Position numbers and translations under genes: made by a program
DNA from: a bacterium
Lineage (GTDB): Bacteria; Armatimonadota; Zipacnadia; Zipacnadales; Zipacnadaceae
Assembly (NCBI GenBank): GCA_030607655.1
Contig: JAUWJN010000199.1
Span: forward strand, 1-5,075
Direction: 5' to 3'
DNA length: 5,075 nt
The notes under the pieces: model-generated
What the model saw: the letters and a program-made list of their open reading frames with translations, nothing else
Told to the model about the DNA's origin: nothing
Database searches by the model: none
In this document: piece by piece, positions 1 through 4,992 of the stretch
How positions within the stretch are numbered: position 1 is the first letter of the stretch
Layout of the letters: the number at the start of each line of letters is the position of its first letter

Positions 1-91
1 CTCGCTCCAACCCTATGATTGCTCCCAGAACGAAGGCAACTATCAGCCGCCGCACTAACACGGCCCACGGCAGCCACACTACGGATTCCAT
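1..91 (-). CDS. MgtC/SapB-family membrane protein, N-terminal fragment (runs off the window)
   Basis: Only the first 30 codons are present; the gene continues past the left edge. The start is an ATG at 91-89 preceded by an excellent Shine-Dalgarno AAGGAGG (99-105) with 7 nt spacing. After a short head the visible peptide has the segment RRLIVAFVLGAIIGLER (residues 14-30). This matches the start of the MgtC/SapB/YhiD family, where an arginine-led first helix runs into a conserved G-x-x-I/L-G-L-E-R signature. Family members are inner-membrane proteins of several helices; MgtC of enteric bacteria is linked to growth at low magnesium and to modulation of the F1Fo ATPase, but most homologues are uncharacterised. 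It lies 93 nt downstream of the kinase gene on the same strand, so it may be a distal operon member or have its own promoter; I saw no convincing promoter or terminator in the gap. Family call is good, function unknown. Confidence 0.78.
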   Translation of the reverse strand, partial: MESVVWLPWAVLVRRLIVAFVLGAIIGLER

Positions 92-98
92 TCTGCCC

Positions 99-105
99 CC
101 TCCTT
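99..105 (-). promoter_or_regulatory. Strong Shine-Dalgarno of the MgtC-like gene
   Basis: AAGGAGG on the minus strand, 7 nt before the ATG at 91. This near-perfect anti-16S match decides the start of a reading frame that is otherwise only 30 codons long in this window, and supports it being a real gene. Confidence 0.8.
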
Positions 106-184
106 CCTAGTGACGAATCGGCGCCCCATAATGTTTGAGGGCCTCGCGCCTGTTCTTGGCCGGCAAATTGGCCCGCAACAATCA

Positions 185-874
185 TTAGCGGCCATTGGCC
201 CACCGTTTAATAAGACTTCGCACCGGCTCCCGACATCGCCGGAAGAGACGTTCGATCCGACTGCGCTGGTTGAGAAATTGCTCCTGCTGCCTAGTCAACA
301 GATGAGGAGCGACTTGCTTCGTTAACTTATATACCCCTCGCCAGTCGCTCTCACATAAAAGTGGGAATAGCAAGACAGCCAAAGGATTAGAACCGGTCAC
401 AATACTAGCCGCAAAGTCAATAAGTACCGGCTGGCCCTCCTGGTCAACAAGTATATTGGTATGCTTCTCAAGGTCGCCGTGAGCGATGCCTCGGCTGTGC
501 AGCTCTCTGACCAGGTCAGCAAGCGTCGCCAGGAAGTTGCCGCCAAGCTGTTCAGCAGACACCTCAGTCACGGGACGAGCCGCTATTCGTTGTAATACCA
601 ATGTATACGCGCCCAGCGTGCCATAGTATTCAGGTATCCCCGTTACCCCTTGCAATCGCTTATATGCCGCCTTTTCTCTGGCTACCAGACAACGTCCCAT
701 CAAGCGCTTGAATTGGTTGCCTCCGGCGGCGTAGTCCTTTATCACGAACTCACGGCCATTTACCCGCACTACTCTGACCGCCGGCCTGGTCGCCTCGCCG
801 GGCCGAGCTATATCAACGGTGAGTTCGTCTAAGTTCTCCCGGGTAAGTTCGATTGGCTGACTTATTGGGTTCAA
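185..874 (-). CDS. RIO/Kdo-kinase-like (lipopolysaccharide kinase superfamily) protein
   Basis: A 229-aa protein with a minimal protein-kinase-like fold, without a visible signal peptide or membrane helix. Numbered from the TTG start, it shows the ATP-binding lysine in VIKDY (K46), a helix-C-type glutamate in AREKAAYKRL (E67), a catalytic loop HGDLEKHTNIL with H132, D134 and N140, and a metal-binding LIDFA with D153 in place of DFG. The HGD-N-IDFA pattern and small size match RIO-like and Kdo/WaaP-like atypical kinases rather than Hanks-type receptors. The basic C-terminus (rich in R and K, residues about 185-229) resembles such stand-alone kinases. Substrate is unknown: protein, lipid or sugar phosphorylation are all possible. 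A longer frame is open to a GTG at 967, but I prefer TTG at 874. It has GAGGT at 881-885 with 6 nt spacing, and the upstream 31 codons lie wholly inside the Fe-S gene in another frame. The TTG overlaps the TGA of that gene (TTGA), implying translational coupling. Confidence 0.8.
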   Translation of the reverse strand: MNPISQPIELTRENLDELTVDIARPGEATRPAVRVVRVNGREFVIKDYAAGGNQFKRLMGRCLVAREKAAYKRLQGVTGIPEYYGTLGAYTLVLQRIAARPVTEVSAEQLGGNFLATLADLVRELHSRGIAHGDLEKHTNILVDQEGQPVLIDFAASIVTGSNPLAVLLFPLLCESDWRGVYKLTKQVAPHLLTRQQEQFLNQRSRIERLFRRCREPVRSLIKRWANGR

Positions 875-1743
875 CTTATTACCTCGGGGCTCGTCGGGAC
901 AGTTTCCGAGCGTCGCGGCCACCAGCGGGGCTGAGAGTATATCGCCCCGTAAGGACATTTCTGACACTCCAGGCAGGAGATGCAGTTAGCACCATCCACT
1001 TCTCGGCGCGGGTCTATTCCCACCGGACAATTTACCACGCACCACTCACAATCAGTGCAGGCCTCGGCGTCGTATTTTATTTGCCAGGCGCTCCAGGGGT
1101 TAAATAGCGAAAAGATTGCTCCTAACGGACAAATTACTATACAGAAAGGCCGGCGAGTGAATATCATCGCCACCAACGTTACAACCAGGATACTCTGCTT
1201 TACGTACCACATACTCTGAATACCGGCTCGCAGCTCAGGATAGAGGAGGGGCTGAAAAATCCCGCCCTGCAACGCGCCCTGCGGACATAGCTTGGTAAAC
1301 CACGGCACCCCAGTATAGTACGGTATAACAAAAACTGCGCCCACCAGGATAACATATCGGATATAACCGGTCCACTTGGGCAATTTGTATTTACCGCGTC
1401 GCAGTCGGCCCATCAGGTCCTGCAGCCAGCCAAAAGGGCACAGCCACCCGCACATCATCCGCCCCAACAGTGCCCCACACATTACCAGCGTACCCAAGAC
1501 ATACAAGGGCAAAACTGACCCCAACGGCTTACCGGCGGCTAGCCCGCCGCGGGCAGTAATACTACTATATTGTAATGCCCCAATAGGGCAGGCAAAATTT
1601 GCCGCAGGACATGACCAGCAATTCAGTCCCGGATAGCAAAAGCCTTTTAACCCTCGCAGGAAGTAGGAGTTGGCTAGCAGAGTGGAAAAAAGTTGAATAT
1701 AGCTGCGGTAGTAAATCCAGCGAGGGCCGACCGGCTGCTTCAT
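871..1743 (-). CDS. Membrane-bound 4Fe-4S protein, NapH/NosR/YccM-like polyferredoxin
   Basis: A 290-aa polytopic membrane protein likely to move electrons between a membrane donor and a partner. Hydrophobic segments are seen at about residues 15-29, 74-93, 127-143 and 183-196. Cysteine motifs run along the chain: C36, C42-x2-C45 and C52-P; C98-x3-C102-P-F-G, the hallmark of the NapH/NosR/YccM group; C153-P-Q-G; C201-x3-C205-P-L-G. A C-terminal ferredoxin domain follows, with C229-x2-C232-x2-C235-x3-C239-P and C254-x2-C257-x2-C260-x2-C263-P. The last motif has one residue fewer than the canonical CxxCxxCxxxCP. The frame is open further upstream to a TTG at 1767, but the ATG at 1743 is preferred because GAGGAA (1751-1756) sits 8 nt upstream, and the extra codons would run into the hairpin at 1763-1799. 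It follows the 45-aa CXXC gene by 66 nt and overlaps the kinase start by 4 nt. The exact electron donor and acceptor cannot be told from the sequence. Confidence 0.88.
   Translation of the reverse strand: MKQPVGPRWIYYRSYIQLFSTLLANSYFLRGLKGFCYPGLNCWSCPAANFACPIGALQYSSITARGGLAAGKPLGSVLPLYVLGTLVMCGALLGRMMCGWLCPFGWLQDLMGRLRRGKYKLPKWTGYIRYVILVGAVFVIPYYTGVPWFTKLCPQGALQGGIFQPLLYPELRAGIQSMWYVKQSILVVTLVAMIFTRRPFCIVICPLGAIFSLFNPWSAWQIKYDAEACTDCEWCVVNCPVGIDPRREVDGANCISCLECQKCPYGAIYSQPRWWPRRSETVPTSPEVIS
881..885 (-). promoter_or_regulatory. Shine-Dalgarno setting the kinase start (TTGA overlap)
   Basis: GAGGT on the minus strand, 6 nt before TTG at 874-872. The site lies inside the final codons of the 4Fe-4S gene, whose TGA (873-871) overlaps the TTG. 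This supports a coupled start 31 codons downstream of the longest possible one. Confidence 0.65.
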
Positions 1744-1750
1744 ATTGATG

Positions 1751-1756
1751 TTCCTC
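1751..1756 (-). promoter_or_regulatory. Shine-Dalgarno of the 4Fe-4S gene
   Basis: GAGGAA on the minus strand, with its AGGA core 8 nt before ATG 1743. It selects this ATG over the in-frame TTG at 1767 and GTG at 1758, and lies only about 6 nt downstream of the hairpin at 1763-1799. Confidence 0.7.
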
Positions 1757-1762
1757 ACGTAG

Positions 1763-1799
1763 CGCAACCAGTAGCCGGCTATCGCCGGCCACGGTTGCG
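1763..1799 (-). other. Strong intercistronic RNA hairpin
   Basis: The minus-strand transcript between the CXXC gene and the 4Fe-4S gene can fold into a long stem. Outer arms are CGCAACC (1799-1793) and GGUUGCG (1769-1763), 7 bp. Inner arms are GUGGCCGGC (1792-1784) and GCCGGCUAC (1779-1771), 9 bp including one U-G wobble. The loop is GAUA (1783-1780) and there is one bulged U (1770). No U-tract follows, so it is not an intrinsic terminator. It ends 6 nt before the Shine-Dalgarno of the next gene. Possible roles are mRNA processing or stabilisation, control of translation of the Fe-S gene, or a REP-like element (a GTAG on the plus strand overlaps the left inner arm); none can be chosen here. 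Confidence 0.75.
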
Positions 1800-1809
1800 G
1801 GGCAAGGTC

Positions 1810-1947
1810 CTAGTATAGTCCGATACAACCGGTACAAAGCGTCTCGGCCCAGCGCTTGACCACTTCCCACTGGCCGGCCTGCACCCCGCCCGCTATCATA
1901 GCCACCGCCACTACGACCGCTGCCAGCCACCACCAGCGGAATTTCAT
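1810..1947 (-). CDS. 45-aa membrane-anchored CXXC-motif peptide (CD1871A-family-like)
   Basis: A short gene with an ATG at 1947, GAGGTC at 1958-1963 upstream with 10 nt spacing, and a TAG stop at 1812-1810. The 45-aa product starts MKFRWWW, has a hydrophobic stretch at residues 5-22 that could be a membrane anchor or signal peptide, then an amphipathic stretch (WEVVKRWAETL), and ends LCTGCIGLY with C38 and C41 forming a CxxC. Tiny proteins with an N-terminal membrane helix and a C-terminal L-C-x-x-C-I-G ending are, to my recollection, what NCBI calls the CD1871A family of CXXC-motif proteins. The Fe-S gene directly downstream fits this. It begins 25 nt after the TIM-barrel gene stop. Function is unknown; binding a metal or cluster, or handing electrons or thiols to the downstream Fe-S protein, are inferences. 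The family match rests on memory of the motif. Confidence 0.78.
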   Translation of the reverse strand: MKFRWWWLAAVVVAVAMIAGGVQAGQWEVVKRWAETLCTGCIGLY

Positions 1948-1972
1948 TGTCAGCGTTGACCTCATTGAGCTG

Positions 1973-2809
1973 CTATCTCCTCAGCCTTCGGCATAAAGTC
2001 TGCAAATAACCTATGTCCTCAAGCAGAGCCTGCTTTTTGTCTTTCCCCTTCGCGTGAGCAAACGCAACTGCGATATATCCGTTGTAGCCAGCCTCTATCA
2101 GCCGCGGTAGCAAACTTTCATAGTCTATTACGCCACTGCTCAGAGGTACATGCTGAAGGCTGTCATCATTACTAGCCAACAACCGATCGTAGTTCTGAGC
2201 GTGAACGTGGACTACGTAGGCCAAGACCGCTTCTAAGCGCTGCTCGCAAGTTTCTGGTAAGGCGTACTGACTAACCTGGAAGTTAAGCCCGAAATTCTCG
2301 CGCCCCACCATCTCCACCAGGCGCCGCGCGCTATCACCGGTATCGGCTAAGGTGCCGCTATGCATCTCAGCAGCCAGAGTGATGCCCAGCTTAGCAGCGC
2401 GGGCGCAGGCTAACCGGATCTCCCGGACAGTCTTTGTCCAAACTGTTTCGTCCGCTTGGGCGGAGCCTATATCGGAGGCCCAGACCCGGACAACGGGAGC
2501 ACCTAGACAGCGGGCTATATGAAGGGTAGCATCTAGCTGAATAATTTCGTCAGTCCGGGGCCGAGTAATACCGAAGCCGAGGTAAGAGCCAAAGGCTGGT
2601 ATTTGCAGGCCGCGGCTTTCTACCATCTTGCGGGCAGTGCGCACGCGGTTTTCATCAAACTTCTCTGAGATATGCGGCTCGCGGCCCCAAATTTCCACAC
2701 CATCCACTCCCAACTCACTAGCCACATCAAGCGCATAGTCCAACAGCTTCTCGCGGTAAGCTATGGTGCAGAGGGCAAGTTTAGTCTTTGTAGACTGCCG
2801 CACAGCCAC
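1973..2809 (-). CDS. Sugar phosphate isomerase/epimerase-like TIM-barrel protein (AP endonuclease 2 superfamily)
   Basis: A 278-aa cytoplasmic protein of the xylose-isomerase-like TIM-barrel superfamily (PF01261 type). Strand-like segments include KLALCTIAY (10-18), GVDGVEIWG with E40 (34-42), VVRVWAS (106-112), ITLAAEMHSG with E148 and H150 (143-152), GLNFQVSQ (174-181), VVHVHAQN with H201 and H203 (199-206), and GYNGYIAVAF (241-250). Family enzymes isomerise or epimerise sugars, inosose or keto-acids using a divalent metal. Here the usual Asp and His of strand 5 read Q178 and Q181, and the final-strand Glu is missing, so the metal site is non-canonical. Pairing with the Gfo/Idh gene 49 nt upstream is typical of sugar or polyol pathways. 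The start is GTG at 2809 (GGAG at 2822-2825, 12 nt spacing); GTG at 2803 is an alternative. Substrate is not predictable. Confidence 0.85.
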   Translation of the reverse strand: MAVRQSTKTKLALCTIAYREKLLDYALDVASELGVDGVEIWGREPHISEKFDENRVRTARKMVESRGLQIPAFGSYLGFGITRPRTDEIIQLDATLHIARCLGAPVVRVWASDIGSAQADETVWTKTVREIRLACARAAKLGITLAAEMHSGTLADTGDSARRLVEMVGRENFGLNFQVSQYALPETCEQRLEAVLAYVVHVHAQNYDRLLASNDDSLQHVPLSSGVIDYESLLPRLIEAGYNGYIAVAFAHAKGKDKKQALLEDIGYLQTLCRRLRR

Positions 2810-2858
2810 GTCCCCGGCACACTCCCTATATTTGGCGATTAACTCCAGCCTATAGCAG

Positions 2859-3887
2859 CTATTTCAACACAATCGGCTCTCGCTGCTGAGCCGAGTCGTG
2901 GATTGCTTGGACTATCCTGGTATTCTGTATGCCATCTTCGAGGCGGACCATAGGTTCGGTGCCTGCGGCCATACAATCAGCGAAGTGCCAGATACTGTTA
3001 GGCCCCAGACCGCGGGGTAAGCCGTGAATATCCATATACACACACGTATCAGGCCAACTCGCGTCGGTCATGGTATATATCTGGGACATCCCGTGGTGAC
3101 TACAATCGGCATAGGCGGTGCCCTCAGAGCCGACCAGTTCCATCTTAAAATCAATCAGAGTGGGCATAGCATTGCCGAGAATCCAACAATTCTCCAAATG
3201 AGCCACCCCGCCACGACTCAGTTCCAGAATACTGTGGAAAAAGTCAGGAGTATCTATGCCCCGCTGCTTAAGTACCTCGCTACGCGATATTGCATATACT
3301 CTGACCACATCATCGTCAAACAGCCAGGTGACCAGGTCCGCGGCGTGAGAGGCCAGCCACCAGCCCACCGTGGTTTGCCCACCCCAACTGAGCAATTTGG
3401 TAGGGACAAAGATTTTGTTATTCAGCCGGATGGAGATTACCTGGGGAGTCCCTAGCTCGCCGCAGTCAATCGCTTCCTTAGCGTGTACCATGGCAACATT
3501 CCAACGATTCTGAAAGTCCACCATGCAAATGACACCGGCCTCGGTTACTGCTTGGGCGATATTCTCAGCTTCCGGCACTGATGTGGCCATGGGCTTTTCC
3601 AACAAAATGTTCTTACCCGCTTGGGCGGTCGCTACCGCAATATCATGGTGCAGATGGTCGGGGGTTACTATGGAAACCGCTTCCACGTCATCGTGCGCCA
3701 ATAGCTCTTGATAATCAGTAGTCCAACTTTCAGCGCCGTATTTCTCGGCTAGCTCGCTAACCCGCTGTTCGTTGACGTCACAGATGCAGGCTAACTTCAC
3801 TAATGGATGGGCGCGATAAGTCTTCAGATGCCATTCGCCTTGGAGGCCGCACCCAATTATCCCCAGGCCAACTTGATCCGGTTGCAT
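2859..3887 (-). CDS. Gfo/Idh/MocA-family NAD(P)-dependent oxidoreductase
   Basis: A 342-aa cytoplasmic dehydrogenase of the usual family length (about 330-390 aa). The N-terminal Rossmann fold has GLGIIGCGLQG (residues 7-17, GxGxxG-type) and an acidic strand-2 end CICDVNE (34-40). The family signature LLEKPMA is at residues 95-101, with the catalytic-region lysine K98. The C-terminal half is the beta-sheet substrate domain. It contains SHAADLVTWLF (180-190), whose H181-x2-D184 matches the conserved H-x2-D of the family. Such enzymes oxidise or reduce a sugar, inositol or related polyol hydroxyl using NAD(P). The ATG at 3887 has GGAGG (3896-3900) 8 nt upstream. It is the first gene behind the consensus promoter at 3967-3995 and lies 49 nt before the TIM-barrel gene. 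Exact substrate unknown. Confidence 0.93.
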   Translation of the reverse strand: MQPDQVGLGIIGCGLQGEWHLKTYRAHPLVKLACICDVNEQRVSELAEKYGAESWTTDYQELLAHDDVEAVSIVTPDHLHHDIAVATAQAGKNILLEKPMATSVPEAENIAQAVTEAGVICMVDFQNRWNVAMVHAKEAIDCGELGTPQVISIRLNNKIFVPTKLLSWGGQTTVGWWLASHAADLVTWLFDDDVVRVYAISRSEVLKQRGIDTPDFFHSILELSRGGVAHLENCWILGNAMPTLIDFKMELVGSEGTAYADCSHHGMSQIYTMTDASWPDTCVYMDIHGLPRGLGPNSIWHFADCMAAGTEPMVRLEDGIQNTRIVQAIHDSAQQREPIVLK

Positions 3888-3895
3888 TACATTAG

Positions 3896-3900
3896 CCTCC
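3896..3900 (-). promoter_or_regulatory. Shine-Dalgarno of the Gfo/Idh gene
   Basis: GGAGG on the minus strand, 8 nt before ATG 3887. It strongly supports this start. Confidence 0.8.
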
Positions 3901-3932
3901 TGCTGGCTAGCATATCTATTAGTTACAATGTC

Positions 3933-3979
3933 CCTAATTACGATGACTACTATGGTAACATTAGAGATTATAAATTAGG
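3933..3979. repeat. 7-bp inverted repeat bracketing the -10/start region
   Basis: On the plus strand CCTAATT (3933-3939) and AATTAGG (3973-3979) are exact inverse complements with centres 40 bp apart, close to four helical turns. The right arm is in the promoter spacer and the left arm lies about 20-25 bp downstream of the predicted start. The arrangement fits paired operator half-sites, but the short arms in AT-rich DNA could be chance. Confidence 0.4.
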
Positions 3980-3995
3980 CCAATTACACTGTCAA
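3967..3995 (-). promoter_or_regulatory. Perfect consensus sigma-70/sigma-A promoter
   Basis: On the minus strand TTGACA (3995-3990) and TATAAT (3972-3967) are separated by exactly 17 bp. Both boxes match the consensus at all six positions. Expected transcription start is near 3962-3959, giving a leader of about 73 nt to the Gfo/Idh start at 3887. The -35 box begins 4 nt past the tandem TAG stops of the epimerase. A promoter this strong usually needs repression to be controlled; see the inverted repeat that brackets its -10 region. Confidence 0.9.
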
Positions 3996-3999
3996 CCTA

Positions 4000-4926
4000 C
4001 TAGCTTCCCGCCCCGCGCAGGAACTGCATGGTGCGTTGTATGCCCTCAGTGAAACTGCTACGGGGCTGCCAGCCCAATAATTGTTGGGCCTTGGAACTAT
4101 CCAACGCGTTATAGGCGATGTCGCCGGCCCGCGGCTGTGCATAGATGGAGTGACCGGTGAAGCCGGTCGCTTCAGCCACGGCGGCAAAGACTTCTTGCAC
4201 CGAGGTCGGCTGGCTGGTGCCCAGGTTGAATACCTCATTGTCGCCCGTGTCTAAGACCCGCACATTCGCCGCCACTATATCATCGACGAATACATAATCC
4301 CTGGTGTCTGAGCCATCGCCAAAGATGGTGGGTTGTTTACCCGCCAACATCTGCTCGCCGAATATGGCCACTACTCCCGCCTCGCCGTAAGGGTTTTGCC
4401 GAGGACCATAGACATTAGCATAGCGCAAAGCCGTATATGAGAGCCCGGCGAGCTGATTGTATAAACTAAGATATTGCTCGACAGTGTACTTGGAAACTCC
4501 GTAGTGACTGGCTGGATTTATCGGGTGACTCTCATCAGCGGGCATATACTGTAGTTCTCCGTATACTGCGCCGCCGCTGGAGGCATAGACAATCTTGCGG
4601 GTGCCGACTGCCAGCGCCGCCTCAATCACGTTTATGCTGCCCAGGATATTGGTGGTGGCATCGAAGACTGGCTCTTGTACTGAGCGCCGCACATTCATCT
4701 GAGCCGCGTGGTGGTTTATCAACTCCGGTCTCTCGGTCTGCATCACCTCGGCTACCGCTCGGGCGTCGGTTATGTCAACTTCATAGAAGGTAGCCTCGGG
4801 ATTGAGATTCTCCTGCTGACCGGTAGAAAGATCGTCAATGATGGCCACCTGGTGGCCTAGCTGTACATATTGGTCTACAATGTGTGAGGCGATGAAGCCC
4901 GCACCGCCAGTGATTACAATTCTCAT
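4000..4926 (-). CDS. SDR-family NAD-dependent UDP-sugar 4-epimerase (GalE-like)
   Basis: A 308-aa cytoplasmic extended short-chain dehydrogenase/reductase. The Rossmann motif TGGAGFIAS (residues 6-14) has alanine where most relatives have the third glycine of GxxGxxG. D31-D32 in IIDDLSTG mark NAD preference. The catalytic triad region shows S116-S117 in YASSGGAVYG and the YxxxK pair Y142/K146 in HYGVSKYTVEQY. The motifs RYANVYGPRQNP (168-179), GDGSDTRDYVFVDD (203-216) and NLGTS (234-238) are typical of UDP-glucose or UDP-GlcNAc/glucuronate 4-epimerases, and length fits the shorter bacterial and archaeal type. The likely role is supplying epimerised UDP-sugars for surface glycans. The ATG at 4926 has AAGGAG (4934-4939) 7 nt upstream. 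The gene ends in tandem TAG TAG, followed after 1 nt by the -35 box of the next operon. I would not assign exact substrate, nor choose between galE and related symbols. Confidence 0.92.
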   Translation of the reverse strand: MRIVITGGAGFIASHIVDQYVQLGHQVAIIDDLSTGQQENLNPEATFYEVDITDARAVAEVMQTERPELINHHAAQMNVRRSVQEPVFDATTNILGSINVIEAALAVGTRKIVYASSGGAVYGELQYMPADESHPINPASHYGVSKYTVEQYLSLYNQLAGLSYTALRYANVYGPRQNPYGEAGVVAIFGEQMLAGKQPTIFGDGSDTRDYVFVDDIVAANVRVLDTGDNEVFNLGTSQPTSVQEVFAAVAEATGFTGHSIYAQPRAGDIAYNALDSSKAQQLLGWQPRSSFTEGIQRTMQFLRGAGS

Positions 4927-4933
4927 CGCTAGT

Positions 4934-4939
4934 CTCCTT
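4934..4939 (-). promoter_or_regulatory. Shine-Dalgarno of the epimerase gene
   Basis: AAGGAG on the minus strand, 7 nt before ATG 4926. It fixes the start. Confidence 0.8.
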
Positions 4940-4992
4940 GGACTTAGTGCGCTGACCTTCGGATAGTGTTCAGCCTCCAGCCACCACGGTCC

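Larger units (their letters stand above)
3888..3999 (-). promoter_or_regulatory. AT-rich control region and 5' leader of the Gfo/Idh operon
   Basis: This 112-nt gap between the epimerase and the oxidoreductase is visibly richer in A and T than the flanking genes. It carries the consensus promoter, a CCTAATT/AATTAGG inverted repeat (3973-3979 and 3933-3939), two GTAATTnGG-like copies (3980-3987 and 3933-3941), a weak GTTAC/GTAAC pair, and the Shine-Dalgarno GGAGG at 3896-3900. The leader is about 73 nt. No known riboswitch or terminator was recognised. Confidence 0.7.

Noticed and set aside
172..201. Two ATTGGCCC copies and the small palindrome GGCCATTGGCC near the kinase stop
   Set aside because: Loop of the palindrome is too short for a hairpin, no U-tract follows, and the copies are short; not a terminator.
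110..325. 71-aa plus-strand frame opposite the kinase 3' end
   Set aside because: Antisense to the kinase, no motif, and its beginning only covers the gap before the MgtC-like gene.
1763..1799. Reading the intercistronic hairpin as a rho-independent terminator
   Set aside because: The stem is followed by CUACGUGAGGA, with no run of U on the transcribed strand, and the next gene starts 20 nt later with its own ribosome-binding site.
1565..1933. 122-aa minus-strand frame across the CXXC gene, the gap and the start of the Fe-S gene
   Set aside because: Gly/Arg/Leu-rich low-complexity translation without motifs, no good ribosome-binding site, and fully explained as another frame of the 45-aa CXXC gene and the Fe-S gene.
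3024..3455. 143-aa plus-strand frame opposite the Gfo/Idh gene
   Set aside because: Lies wholly antisense to a clear enzyme gene, has no recognisable motifs and no convincing Shine-Dalgarno.
3887..3892. Minimal start-stop (ATG TAA) just before and overlapping the Gfo/Idh start
   Set aside because: Its ATG is only 3 nt from GGAGG, too close for efficient use; the overlapping real ATG has 8 nt spacing. Probably chance.
3984..4238. 84-aa minus-strand frame inside the epimerase
   Set aside because: Out-of-frame shadow of the epimerase C-terminal part, Arg/Pro/Ser-rich with no domain signal.
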